Shown here piece by piece: positions 20,001 through 28,488 of a stretch of DNA of 64,000 nt. The stretch lies in NCBI GenBank assembly GCA_000753455.2, contig LM994670.1, positions 2,326,855 to 2,390,854 of the forward strand, in the 5' to 3' direction. Under the pieces are notes generated by a model, which ran no database searches, was not told the DNA's origin, and saw only the letters and a list, made by a program, of their open reading frames with translations. This DNA comes from Clostridium jeddahitimonense. GTDB taxonomy: Bacteria; Bacillota; Clostridia; Clostridiales; Clostridiaceae. The first letter of the stretch is position 1; every line of letters begins with the position of its first letter. Both the position numbers and the translations under genes were made by a program.

Positions 20001-20178
20001 CAATAAAATCATTTTTAAGCGTAGCCCCTGAGTTACCTCCTCCTCCATAAACTTCACTTATTACAACATATGTGGTTTCTTCTGCACTTACTGTCTTAGT
20101 AGGTACAGTAACAAATCCAATTAACATTGTAAAAACAATAAATAGGTTTAAAATTTTACTTTTGGTTAGTTTGTACAT
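14020..20178 (-). CDS. Giant LPXTG wall-anchored protein: lamin-tail, PHP phosphoesterase and 5'-nucleotidase modules
   Basis: 2052 residues. A signal peptide ends near VSA at residue 32, followed by a lamin-tail domain (about 33-170) and OB-fold-like regions with YAIQDETAGIALRG. An Ig-like segment (about 405-500) precedes a PHP metal-hydrolase domain starting FGQLHSHTNISDGSGS near 512, with FLAVTDHSN following. Next come linker domains and a second OB-like region. A metallophosphoesterase/5'-nucleotidase then has FHTNDSHGR near 1435, GNHDFNYG, VIDGHSHSKF and the 5'-nucleotidase C-terminal domain (TNGGGIRASI). It ends in a helical stretch, an Asn/Gly-rich spacer and LPQTG at 2015 with a membrane tail and KKKDK. 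It probably strips phosphate from extracellular nucleic acids or nucleotides. The substrate of the PHP part is unknown. No sortase gene is nearby. Confidence 0.88.
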   Translation of the reverse strand: MYKLTKSKILNLFIVFTMLIGFVTVPTKTVSAEETTYVVISEVYGGGGNSGATLKNDFIELYNPTESDINLEGWKVQYAAKTGMFNNETALSGTIKAGGYYLIQQAAGDGGSQELPQPDTNGNIAMGAKECKVKLVNNNGDVVDLVGVGPAANESEIAPTIAMSNTESVQRKDNDGTSNGVTNGWDTNNNSVDFYAGAPTPRNSSYGQGENPDPEPNPDDDIISISDARGVIEKSVKVKGIITFKELSGSSYNYAIQDETAGIALRGADNLEIGDEVIVEGATSDYNGLIQIQYTSLIKNSSNNILPEPKEVTITDIMSNNGGENYESQRVKISNVTIGEVNTLGNTSITDSENNVANIYKSPILTDIMAGDKVDVIGICSQFNTYQIRVNQANDIVKSNLLPEEDKVGPEFTVVSPANLTTTNKIPKIEISFKDESEINKDSLNLKIDDIDVTSTVDVTDKNLIYTPKEELAIGKHKLYVELADILGNTTILEVEFEVKEKVNVDGLTPYFGQLHSHTNISDGSGSIEDAYKYAKEESGVDFLAVTDHSNSLDNDTSSSMADGSKSSEWVNAHNVAKKYTDESFLGVYGYEMTWSNGTGHINTFNTPGFESRNKTGLTNKDANALENYYGILKQYPESVSQWNHPGKTFGDFNDFSLYDEQIDSLITLIEVGNGEGAVRGSGYFPSYEYYTRALDKGWHVAPANNQDNHKGKWGNANTARTVILTDSLNEENLYDALRNMRTYSTEDENLSIIYTLNNEVMGSILSDKPESVNIKVNIKDEDNENVGKVSVVVNGGYVLDSKVINSNEEVVEFTLPADYSYYYIRVDQEDKDIAVTAPVWIGSVEKSGISKTEASTTMPIKGEELEIETSLYNNEKNDLVIESIEYSIDGKVINNSTDKIVVNSLSTSTYSFKYTPEAAGNFNINVKVKATLSGVEKLYTDVLKLTVVDPSVISKVVIDATHFNDYVAGYYANNMGNFTAIANSENVAVNIEKNKITDELLKDAQLLIISAPAKKTGSVNGVNYSPQIFSDEFIQTVKRYAENGGDIIVCGLADYQDGTGEYASSTQLNKLLEAIGVTTRINNDEVVDKDNNAGQDFRLKFKNINMDSEFLNGVVSEQEYSFYSGCSVQLDEKAVKEGKATWLVKGFDTTYSFDSNKNTTGVSIPKGEVVALATEKLSGGGNIFVGGTVFMSDFEVQASLDNYGDLQYSNYNIVKNILEDIKKDVKVTPIKDVRTAEMGEVFTIEAYVTAGTQEGNAFFDTIYVQDETAGINIFPVANIDLKVGQKVRITGIVSAYEGEKQLNLTNIKVVDDSITEIIPKVMSTNEANSEENKGSLVSVTGEVKSIGKNNSGYMILNDGSGDVRVFLNGYIGASDGSLETGKFNPNIKVGDIVTAIGLTSTDTEGARIRVRDSAEVVISEDEKENTDITIFHTNDSHGRVKADNSVIGIDTISAIKKSVENSLLIDAGDTLHGLPFATMNKGADIVDLMKMAGYDLMAPGNHDFNYGYERLLELTDKAKADNGFDIISANVLKAGKSILEANNIKEIDGVKVGFFGLTSPETTYKTNPNNVKGLEFADPIKIAKTQVKALKDAGAEIVIAVAHIGTDESTEITSEDIAKAVEGIDVIIDGHSHSKFENGFEAANDTLIVSTGEYEANLGKLTLTVNADTKKLVEKKAKLINKKEVLEVTADPAVTAKIKEIDEEQKVILSEVIGTNITELDGTREHVRAGETNLGNLLTDAMLNTTGAEVAITNGGGIRASIDVGEITKGEVIGVLPFGNFIVTKYLTGKQIKDVIEHGVKDAPNVAGQFPHVGGIKYVYDPTQPVGSRVVNITLNGEKIKLEKEYLVATNDFISAGGDGYPHFSSIKTENEFSALDEALADYIKELKKVDYKLEDRILVGTAEEIENQERADAVIEVINGIPKLSQITLENLDMIKAARKAYDELTEAQKELVPKEVLDKLIEAEAKIAELEKEDEKPEIPVDPEKPSDGNNSGNGNNNVNNNQENEEGKGDLPQTGGVDSTYFLIFGLLMITTGAIVVYKKKDKIKEVK

Positions 20179-20312
20179 TTTACCCCTCCTTAACTTTCCT
20201 CACTTTAATTATATACTATTTATTGTTAAATATGTTAAGTAATGGTTATAATATCGTTACTTTCTTATTTGTTTTTTATACAAAACATATTATTTTATTT
20301 ACTTTTATAAAT

Positions 20313-20354
20313 AATAAAGGTTATAACAATATATATTATGTTATAACCTTTATT
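20313..20354 (-). terminator. Intrinsic terminator after the YibE/F gene
   Basis: AATAAAGGTTATAACA (20313-20328) pairs perfectly over 16 bases with 20339-20354 around a ten-base loop, just past the stop of the minus-strand gene. The following bases are A/T-rich but not a clean T-run. Confidence 0.7.
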
Positions 20355-20364
20355 TGAACATATT

Positions 20365-21540
20365 TTAACTTTTAACAACTTTATAATTCTTATGTTTATT
20401 TCTAATTTCACTTTTGTATAAGTAGGATGCTATTAATGCTGTAATTGGCACAGTAAGTACTATCCCTATACTTCCCGCTACACCTTGAATTATTTCTGTT
20501 CCTACAATATCAATATTAAAAAGCTGATCAGCTGTCATACTTGACGTAAATATCATTAACAATGTAGTTAGAGAACCTCCCGCAAAGGCTAATATAAGTG
20601 TGTTAGCCATAGTCCCTATTACATCTCTTCCTATATTCATACCACTAATAAACAACTCTTTTGAAGATCTATTTGGATTAATTTGATAAATTTCAAAAAC
20701 AGATGATGATATAGACATAGCTACATCCATAACTGCTCCTAATGATGCAACCAAAATTCCAGCAAACATAATTCCAGTAACTTTTAATCCTGTACCTTCG
20801 GCTATATACATTATACTTTCCGCATCTTCCATAGTAATTCCTGACAAATGGGCTAGTTTCCCGAATACAAGTGCAATTGTTCCTGAAATTATTACACCTA
20901 ATATGGTTCCTAAAATTGCAACAATCGTTTTTTTACTTTTACCTGAAATTAATATCATTGTAATTACTACACTTAAAATAGCTATAATTATAGCTGAAAA
21001 TATTGGACTAACCCCCCTTAACATTAGGGGAATCATTAAATATATAATTGATACTATCGTAAATATTAACGACACTATAGCCTTTAATCCGCGTATTCCT
21101 CCAATGATAATTATTACAGCTAAAAATATGCTTATAATTCCTATAAGTGCACCACTTCTATCATAAGAATAAATAGATAAATCAGATATTTCTCCATCTT
21201 TTCTATAAATTCCTACTATTACTTTGGTCCCTTCATTTACTTTGTAATTATATAACCTACTGATTCTATTTACTATCTCATACTCATTTCCTTTTAAGTC
21301 GCCACTACTAATCTCTAAACTTATTGTTTGAGATCCTATTTGAACATTATTTAGGTATTGATCCTTTTCTAAGGATTCATTAATTATTGAAGTGACAGTA
21401 GCCTTGCAATACTCTACATTTTTACTTAATTTATCAGCAATAAAACCACCACTATAAATATTTTTTGAACATAAAAATATCGCTATACTAAATAAAATTG
21501 TAATAATTATCATAATTGCATCAGATTTAAACTTATTCAT
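20365..21540 (-). CDS. YibE/F-family membrane protein
   Basis: 391 residues. An N-terminal membrane segment is followed by an extracytoplasmic domain (about 30-130) and then seven or eight membrane segments. The stretches AGILVASLGAVMDVAMSISS and NRSSKELFISGMNIGRDVIG are typical of YibE/F. The biochemical role of the family is not established. The gene appears to stand alone, with a terminator on each side. Confidence 0.85.
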   Translation of the reverse strand: MNKFKSDAIMIIITILFSIAIFLCSKNIYSGGFIADKLSKNVEYCKATVTSIINESLEKDQYLNNVQIGSQTISLEISSGDLKGNEYEIVNRISRLYNYKVNEGTKVIVGIYRKDGEISDLSIYSYDRSGALIGIISIFLAVIIIIGGIRGLKAIVSLIFTIVSIIYLMIPLMLRGVSPIFSAIIIAILSVVITMILISGKSKKTIVAILGTILGVIISGTIALVFGKLAHLSGITMEDAESIMYIAEGTGLKVTGIMFAGILVASLGAVMDVAMSISSSVFEIYQINPNRSSKELFISGMNIGRDVIGTMANTLILAFAGGSLTTLLMIFTSSMTADQLFNIDIVGTEIIQGVAGSIGIVLTVPITALIASYLYKSEIRNKHKNYKVVKS

Positions 21541-21716
21541 TTTACCCCCTAAGTAAAAATAATTAATTTATTAATATAACATAATATACTTATAGTTATA
21601 TTGTACTATATTTATATTCACTTGGGAATATTTTACACCTTGCTTACTACTAAAAAAGATGATAATAAAGCATTATCCTTATCACCCTATTTTAATATCA
21701 TATTTTTCTTATTAAG

Positions 21717-21836
21717 TTAACTCATTTCTTTTTTTCTAATAATAACTATAGCTCCACCTAAAACTTATAAAACACCAATACCAACTATATATAGTTCTTC
21801 ACATTTCTTTTGTCTATTCTGAACTATCTCTACTAA
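21717..21836 (-). pseudogene. Possible remnant of a wall-anchor or membrane C-terminal tail
   Basis: One frame reads QKKCEELYIVGIGVL, then a stop codon, then VLGGAIVIIRKKEMS and a final stop. This is the pattern of the hydrophobic segment and positive tail of LPXTG-type surface proteins, broken by an in-frame TAA. Further upstream all frames are closed by stops. No start or ribosome site belongs to it. It is the only coding-like signal in the 389-base gap 21541-21929, apart from a terminator at 21883-21915. Confidence 0.35.
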
Positions 21837-21882
21837 TTAATATTTTACAAATTCTTATATAGGATTTATCTCTACAAAAACA

Positions 21883-21915
21883 AAAAGACTTCATTATCTT
21901 TATATGAAGTCTTTT
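21883..21915 (-). terminator. Intrinsic terminator ending the ruvA-to-TIGR04086 run
   Basis: AAAAGACTTCAT (21883-21894) pairs with ATGAAGTCTTTT (21904-21915), and the minus strand continues TTGTTTTTG. It lies 15 bases past the TIGR04086-type gene, so it probably ends that transcript. Confidence 0.75.
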
Positions 21916-21929
21916 CTTATTATCATTAA

Positions 21930-22307
21930 CTATTCTTTTCCTAAGTTAATCCCTAGCATACCTGATAGAGTTCCAACAAGAACACATAAAGAGAATTTAA
22001 TTAAATCATATACTCCTAACGTTGGTTCAGCACCGAATAAAACTCCTGTTGCGTATAATGCTATGTAAAATAATACACCTACTGCTAATCCGACTAACCA
22101 ACCTTTCTCTCCATGTAACTTAGCTGCAACTATTGTTCCAAAAATTAAGCCTAATGAAGTAATAACTACAAATACCCCACTAAAAACCGCTGGACTAAAT
22201 TCTATAAAAGAAATCATTAATGAAAAAATAGCTGTAAGTAATACTGTCACCGCAAAAGCACCAACTACACCTTTTAGTACATTGTTAAAATAGCTTTTTA
22301 ATTCCAT
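21930..22307 (-). CDS. TIGR04086-type small membrane protein
   Basis: About 125 residues with four membrane segments, beginning MELKSYFNNVLKGVVGAFAV. The ATG at 22307 is preferred to the GTG at 22316, because AAGGGGGTG lies 6 bases before the ATG and contains that GTG. This family of unknown function commonly follows yajC in clostridia, as here. A hairpin covering the ribosome site (22316-22350) suggests its expression is controlled separately from yajC. Confidence 0.75.
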   Translation of the reverse strand: MELKSYFNNVLKGVVGAFAVTVLLTAIFSLMISFIEFSPAVFSGVFVVITSLGLIFGTIVAAKLHGEKGWLVGLAVGVLFYIALYATGVLFGAEPTLGVYDLIKFSLCVLVGTLSGMLGINLGKE

Positions 22308-22350
22308 AAAAAACACCCCCTTAGTATCATTTTTATGACACTTAAGAGGG
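22308..22350 (-). promoter_or_regulatory. Hairpin plus T-run overlapping a ribosome-binding site
   Basis: On the minus strand, CCCTCTTAAGTGTCAT pairs, with two bulged bases, with ATGATACTAAGGGGG. It is followed by TGTTTTTT and then the ATG of the TIGR04086-type gene. The same bases form a terminator-like hairpin and bury the Shine-Dalgarno sequence. It may cut readthrough from yajC or tune translation of the next gene. Confidence 0.55.
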
Positions 22351-22360
22351 TATTATTCTA

Positions 22361-22645
22361 CTATTCTTCGTTCTTATTTATTTTTTGAGAAACTGAAGTT
22401 TTAAGCATTTTAAATCTAGTTCTATCTGGACCTGATTGTACTACCATATACTCATCTTCAAGAGTTATAATCTTTCCAACAACTCCACCCCTAGTTATTA
22501 TTTCATCATTAACTTTTAATTCAGATAACATAGCATTATATTTTTTAGTTCTTTTCTTCTCTGGTAATATTAGTAATAAGTACATAAGACCGAACATTAT
22601 TACTAATGGTAAGAAAGTAGCTAACATTCCACCTACATTGCCCAT
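22361..22645 (-). CDS. yajC: Preprotein translocase accessory subunit YajC
   Basis: 94 residues from the ATG at 22645, chosen because GAAGGGA lies about 9 bases upstream. The longer frame to 22723 has no such site. One N-terminal membrane segment (FLPLVIMFGLMYLLLILPEK) is followed by a basic helix and a small beta domain with LKVNDEIITRGGVVGKI, the YajC signature. It assists SecDF-YidC in protein export. It lies between tgt and a small membrane protein gene, a common arrangement. Confidence 0.93.
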   Translation of the reverse strand: MGNVGGMLATFLPLVIMFGLMYLLLILPEKKRTKKYNAMLSELKVNDEIITRGGVVGKIITLEDEYMVVQSGPDRTRFKMLKTSVSQKINKNEE

Positions 22646-22766
22646 TATATTCATTCCCTTCTCTATATTAATTTTAAAAATAGTCCTAATGAAAACTATA
22701 CTATTTACATAATAGTATGTCAATTATTCTACAAATATTAAATAAATTTAATATTTTATTTACATC

Positions 22767-23921
<1,155 letters not shown>

Positions 23922-23933
23922 TTAGTTTTTATA

Positions 23934-24959
23934 TTACTTAATAAACATTGAATCTCCAAAAGAGAAGAATCTATATTTTTCTTTAACAGCTTCATTATAA
24001 GCGTTCATAACATGTTCCTTACCTGCAAGAGCTGAAACTAACATTATTAATGTTGACTCAGGAAGGTGGAAATTAGTTATTAAATTATCTACAACCTTAA
24101 ACTTATATCCTGGATATATAAATATATTAGTCCATCCACTTTTCGCAGACACATATCCATTTTCATCACCAATAGTTTCAAGAGTTCTTGTTGACGTAGT
24201 TCCAACTGATATTACTCTACCACCATTTTTCTTTGTATTATTTATTATATCAGCATTTTCTTTATCTAAACAATAATATTCTGAATGCATAACATGCTCA
24301 TTTACATCATCAACCTTTACAGGTCTAAATGTTCCAAGTCCAACATGCAGCGTTAAATATGCTATGTTAACACCTTTATCACGAAGCTTTTCTAATAGCT
24401 CTTCAGTAAAATGTAATCCAGCTGTTGGCGCTGCTGCTGATCCTTTTTCCTTAGAATATACTGTTTGATATCTTTCTCTATCATCCAATCTCTCAGTTAT
24501 ATATGGTGGAAGTGGCATTTCTCCAAGTTCGTCTAAAACTTGTTCAAATATTCCCTCATAAGAAAATTCAATAATTCTATTTCCCTCTTCTACAATATCT
24601 ACTACTGTACATTTTAACTTACCTTCTCCAAAAGTAAAAGTAGCACCTATTTTAGCCTTCTTTCCTGGTTTAGCTAAACATTCCCACTTATCTCCTTCTA
24701 TTCTTTTAAGCAGTAAAAACTCAATTTTAGAGCCTGTTTCTTCCTTTTGCCCAAACAATCTTGCTGGCATAACCCTAGTATTATTTAAGACTAAAGTATC
24801 TCCTTCTTTTAGATATTCTATTATATCATAGAAATGCCTATGTTCTACTTTGCCAGTCTCTTTATCTAGCACCATTAATCTTGAATAATCTCTTTTTTCT
24901 AATGGATGTTGTGCAATAAGCTCTTCTGGTAAATCAAAATTAAAATCACTTGTTTTCAT
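23934..24959 (-). CDS. queA: S-adenosylmethionine:tRNA ribosyltransferase-isomerase
   Basis: 341 residues, normal length. QueA converts preQ1 in tRNA to epoxyqueuosine using SAM as ribosyl donor. Conserved blocks are [20 protein letters not shown] (residues 8-27), [13 protein letters not shown] near 57, [19 protein letters not shown] around 171, and [19 protein letters not shown] near 295. It starts 3 bases after ruvB ends and is followed by tgt. Confidence 0.97.
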   Translation of the reverse strand: MKTSDFNFDLPEELIAQHPLEKRDYSRLMVLDKETGKVEHRHFYDIIEYLKEGDTLVLNNTRVMPARLFGQKEETGSKIEFLLLKRIEGDKWECLAKPGKKAKIGATFTFGEGKLKCTVVDIVEEGNRIIEFSYEGIFEQVLDELGEMPLPPYITERLDDRERYQTVYSKEKGSAAAPTAGLHFTEELLEKLRDKGVNIAYLTLHVGLGTFRPVKVDDVNEHVMHSEYYCLDKENADIINNTKKNGGRVISVGTTSTRTLETIGDENGYVSAKSGWTNIFIYPGYKFKVVDNLITNFHLPESTLIMLVSALAGKEHVMNAYNEAVKEKYRFFSFGDSMFIK

Positions 24960-24962
24960 TTT

Positions 24963-26000
24963 TTACTCCTCACTATCGAAAAAACTCTTTTGATTTATAT
25001 GTTTTTTCTTCTTTTTTGTCCTCCCTAGATGAGTATAAGCCGCATCTGTTGCAACCCTACCTCTAGCCGTTCTTACTATAAAGCCTTTTTGAAGAAGATA
25101 TGGTTCATAAACATCTTCAACAGTTCCTAGCTCTTCTCCTATAAAGTAAGATAATGTTTCAATACCTACAGGCCCACCGTTAAAATTGTCAATAATAGCT
25201 TCTAATATTTTATTATCCACTCTATCAAATCCTTTAGAATCTACTTCTAAAAGTTCTAATGCTTCTTTTGCCTCTCTATAGCTTATTAAAGAATCTGAGT
25301 ATACTTGAGCATAGTCTCTTACTCTTTTTAATAATCTATTCGCTATTCTTGGTGTTCCTCTAGACCTTCTAGCAATCTCAAAAGCTCCTTCTTCTGTGAT
25401 ATCACATCCTAATACAAAAGCCGATCTAACTATTATCTCTTTTAATTGCTCATCAGTATAATACTGCATATCACATAATACCCCAAATCTATCTCTTAAA
25501 GGCGAACTAAGCATTCCTATTCTTGTAGTTGCTCCTATTAAAGTAAATTGTGGTAAATCTAATCTTATAGACTTCGCTGCAGCACCTTTTCCGATAACAA
25601 TATCTAAAGCGTAATCCTCCATTGCAGGATAAAGAATCTCTTCTACATTTCTATTTAACCTATGTATTTCATCTATAAATAAAACATCATTATCTTTTAA
25701 TGTAGTTAAAATAGCTGCTAAATCTCCAGCTCTCTCTATAGCCGGTCCTGAAGTTATCTTTAAATCTCCTCCCATTTCTTTAGCTATAATATTAGCTAAA
25801 GTTGTTTTACCAAGCCCTGGAGGCCCATATAAAAGCACATGATCTAAAGCTTCACCTCTTGTTTTAGCCGCCTTAACAAATATATTTAATCTTTCTTTTA
25901 CTTTATCTTGGCCTATATACTCATTTATCCTTTGAGGCCTTAAGCTCAATTCGCCATTTCCATCCTCTAGCATTTCTGCTGGTGTAATAATTCTCTCCAT
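24963..26000 (-). CDS. ruvB: Holliday junction branch-migration ATPase RuvB
   Basis: 345 residues. The Walker A motif [13 protein letters not shown] is near residue 60, Walker [12 protein letters not shown] near 106, sensor I GATTR near 155, and the arginine-finger region SSPLRDRFG near 165. The C-terminal winged helix ends with [16 protein letters not shown]. RuvB hexamers pump DNA through junctions bound by RuvA, encoded just upstream. No ruvC is adjacent, common in Firmicutes. Confidence 0.97.
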   Translation of the reverse strand: MERIITPAEMLEDGNGELSLRPQRINEYIGQDKVKERLNIFVKAAKTRGEALDHVLLYGPPGLGKTTLANIIAKEMGGDLKITSGPAIERAGDLAAILTTLKDNDVLFIDEIHRLNRNVEEILYPAMEDYALDIVIGKGAAAKSIRLDLPQFTLIGATTRIGMLSSPLRDRFGVLCDMQYYTDEQLKEIIVRSAFVLGCDITEEGAFEIARRSRGTPRIANRLLKRVRDYAQVYSDSLISYREAKEALELLEVDSKGFDRVDNKILEAIIDNFNGGPVGIETLSYFIGEELGTVEDVYEPYLLQKGFIVRTARGRVATDAAYTHLGRTKKKKKHINQKSFFDSEE

Positions 26001-26010
26001 TATTTCACCT

Positions 26011-26616
26011 CTATCCCATTAATACTTTTAATGATTCCTTAATTATATTTTCAACAGTTTGTGTCTTATCTACTTTCTTAAGAGCAGTTTCCGCTTCTTT
26101 CTCTGAATATCCTAAAGCCAATAAGGCTCCTAAAGCCTCACCTACAACATTCGCATTGCTTGGTGCAATATCCTTAAATCCTTCTTGTATATCTACACCT
26201 TCTACTACATCATCAGTTTTGATTTTATCCTTAAGCTCTAAAATTATTCTTCCTGCAGTTTTCTTACCTATACCAGGAGCTCTACATAAATGCTTTTCAT
26301 CTCCCATTAATATAGCATATCTTAAATTATTTATTCTACTTATTGATAATAAAGATAATGCGGCTTTTGCTCCTACACCATTTATTGAAAGTAATAATTT
26401 AAACATATCTAACTCTTCTCTTGTGGAGAATCCATATATACCAATAAAATCTTCTCTAACTATCTGTTCCAAATATAACATAACTTCTTCTGAAACCTTT
26501 GGCATTTCTGCCATAGTAGCTCCTGAAGTGAATACTCTATATCCAATTCCATTATTTTCAACAATTACATAATCTTTGTTTATACCAATATACTTCCCTT
26601 TTATATATTCATACAT
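26011..26616 (-). CDS. ruvA: Holliday junction DNA-binding protein RuvA
   Basis: 201 residues with the three RuvA domains. The N-terminal OB-fold starts [20 protein letters not shown]. Two helix-hairpin-helix motifs follow: [17 protein letters not shown] around 78 and [20 protein letters not shown] around 111. The C-terminal RuvB-binding domain has [20 protein letters not shown]. It precedes ruvB by 10 bases. Confidence 0.96.
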   Translation of the reverse strand: MYEYIKGKYIGINKDYVIVENNGIGYRVFTSGATMAEMPKVSEEVMLYLEQIVREDFIGIYGFSTREELDMFKLLLSINGVGAKAALSLLSISRINNLRYAILMGDEKHLCRAPGIGKKTAGRIILELKDKIKTDDVVEGVDIQEGFKDIAPSNANVVGEALGALLALGYSEKEAETALKKVDKTQTVENIIKESLKVLMG

Positions 26617-26698
26617 ACAATTCCCCCCTTATTTTATCTTGAAGTAATAAACATAACATTTCTACTTTAACATTATACAATATTTTTTTCAATAACAA

Positions 26699-26730
26699 AG
26701 TAAGGCTACCACATTTGTGATAGCCTTACT
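26699..26730 (-). terminator. Intrinsic terminator after the 137-residue gene
   Basis: AGTAAGGCTA pairs with TAGCCTTACT, with further pairing inside (CACA/TGTG), between 26699 and 26730. The minus strand then reads TTTGTTATTG. It lies just past the stop of the gene at 26745-27158 and separates it from ruvA. Confidence 0.75.
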
Positions 26731-26744
26731 AAATATAGCTTATC

Positions 26745-27158
26745 TTAACTCCAAAATTCTCCATAAGGTTCCATTATATCAATAGCCTCAACATCATTGA
26801 ATATGTTATCAATTGCATAATCATATATATTTAGCGTAATATCCTCGTTTAACAACTTTGATATTATCTCTTCCTTTTCTTCATCGAATACTATATTCTC
26901 TTGAAGTTTTTCTATAATATCATTTGTATTATATACTCTACATTCTCCTTCTATAACACCTAAGTTTTGACATACAGTATTGATAAATTGCTCACTACTA
27001 TCCGTTAAATCATTTACTTCAGTTATTATAGTAGAATTTCTAACTTTTTTCATATAATAGAGATTAATATATGCTTTAGTCGTATCCAAGTCGTTAAATC
27101 CCTTTACATGACCATCAGGCATAACCAATAAGTATTGAAATTCTGGAATGATGCTCAT
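26745..27158 (-). CDS. Hypothetical acidic protein, 137 residues
   Basis: A strong site (GAGAGGAGGTTAC) precedes the ATG. The protein begins MSIIPEFQYLLVMPDGHVKG, is acidic and appears soluble, with no signal peptide or membrane segment. The first 50 residues look like alternating strands and a helix. The C-terminal half is rich in Glu, Asp and Ile. No family is recognised. It ends at its own terminator before ruvA. Confidence 0.7.
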   Translation of the reverse strand: MSIIPEFQYLLVMPDGHVKGFNDLDTTKAYINLYYMKKVRNSTIITEVNDLTDSSEQFINTVCQNLGVIEGECRVYNTNDIIEKLQENIVFDEEKEEIISKLLNEDITLNIYDYAIDNIFNDVEAIDIMEPYGEFWS

Positions 27159-27288
27159 ATTGTAACCTCCTCTCCATCGTTTCTAATACTATTGTCCCCT
27201 TTTTTATCTTCTCTTATTCTCTCTATGTTTATGGCTACTTTTCCACCAATTTAATATAAATTTTCTTTATAATCTAAGTATAGAAAAT

Positions 27289-27903
27289 CTAATTCATATA
27301 ACCAGCCAATCTTTCCAAAGCTTCTTCCTTTGAATCATAATAATGCTTAAATGATTTAATTTCTTCCTCTGCTGAAACTGGTATAGTATTTACTTTTTTA
27401 TAATCTCTAAAAACATCATTTTCCGCTTCTATAAACGCTCTACCATTCTCATCTGTTTTATAAATAGCAAAATATCCATCTTTTTCACCTAAATAATATT
27501 TATTAGCTACAAGAGCATTTTCACTATTTTCTTTTTTAAATACAATTTTATTATTATCTAATGCTTCAAGTTTATATCCTGAATCATCAAGAAAGTCTAT
27601 TAAAAATTGTTGATTTACATCAACTTGAATATTATTTTCTTCTTTAAACGCCTTTAAGCTTTGTTCCTTATCAATACTATCTCCACTTATTAGAGCTATG
27701 GTAGTTGTATCTTCTAATACATCTGTAGAATTATAAACTGTTCTCTCTTCTATAGAATCGTCATATTTAGGATTTGTTATCCAATCAGTTATTAAATAAC
27801 TTAAACTAAAACACATTCCCATTAGAACAACTACACCAACACCAAAATATAATTTTTTCATTTTATCTTTTTTATTTTTTTCATTTTGAAAATTATCATT
27901 CAT
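27289..27903 (-). CDS. BofC-like membrane-anchored protein
   Basis: 204 residues from the ATG at 27903, chosen for AAGGAGTG 7 bases upstream; the longer frame to 28017 lacks a site. A lysine-rich start and one membrane segment (LYFGVGVVVLMGMCFSLSYL) are followed by an extracytoplasmic region. The C-terminal half has YYLGEKDGYFAIYKTDENGR and IPVSAEEEIKSFKHYYDSKE. This resembles the BofC C-terminal domain, known in Bacillus for controlling sigma-K checkpoint proteolysis in sporulation. The match is by eye and moderate. Confidence 0.6.
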   Translation of the reverse strand: MNDNFQNEKNKKDKMKKLYFGVGVVVLMGMCFSLSYLITDWITNPKYDDSIEERTVYNSTDVLEDTTTIALISGDSIDKEQSLKAFKEENNIQVDVNQQFLIDFLDDSGYKLEALDNNKIVFKKENSENALVANKYYLGEKDGYFAIYKTDENGRAFIEAENDVFRDYKKVNTIPVSAEEEIKSFKHYYDSKEEALERLAGYMN

Positions 27904-28073
27904 ATTCCAACACTCCTTAACTGAAAATCCAAATCTCTGATTTGGTATCTTGAAGTTACTCCAATGAACACATGTGAATCGGAGACTCTTTATAAATAAT
28001 AATTTCCATTTTTTCAATTTTTAATCATATTTTGATCAATTTTTAATATAAATAATAATTTCTCCTTTATTTT

Positions 28074-28298
28074 TTACCATTCTATAGTCAAAATATCATA
28101 TTCATCTTTTCTTAAAGAAACCTTATAACCCTCAATAATCAACCAATTTATTAATCTTTTTTTAACCTCTTCATTGTCTTTATCAATAACTAAAATTGCT
28201 GTTATTTTATTTAGCTCCATATCTTTTGCAGCATTAATATTTTCAACTATCTTATTTTTATGCTTTTCAAATTTTTCTAAAAACTCATATTCTCCCAT
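28074..28298 (-). CDS. Hypothetical protein, 74 residues
   Basis: TAGGAGGATGA lies 5 bases before the ATG. The product is charged, with an N-terminal helix (MGEYEFLEKFEKHKNKIVEN) and a beta-alpha-beta-like second half with ITAILVIDKDNEEVKKRLIN. There is no signal peptide or membrane segment. No family is recognised. It lies between the BofC-like gene and a LysM lysozyme. Confidence 0.65.
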   Translation of the reverse strand: MGEYEFLEKFEKHKNKIVENINAAKDMELNKITAILVIDKDNEEVKKRLINWLIIEGYKVSLRKDEYDILTIEW

Positions 28299-28403
28299 AA
28301 TTCATCCTCCTAAAGAAATTTCTCTACGTAATATTTATAGTATTAAAATTCATAAAATATTATAATAATTATAACTTTAATTATTATTTAAGTTCTTAAT
28401 TAG

Positions 28404-28436
28404 AGAATGGTAAACATTACACTTATACCATTCTCC
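28404..28436 (-). terminator. Terminator after the five-LysM lysozyme gene
   Basis: GAGAATGGTA (28404-28413) pairs perfectly with TACCATTCTC (28427-28436). It lies about 50 bases past the lysozyme stop on the minus strand, followed by an AT-rich tract. Confidence 0.65.
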
Positions 28437-28488
28437 TTATTTTTAAATTCATATTTTTTTACAAACTAATTTTATAAATTAATAAAAA

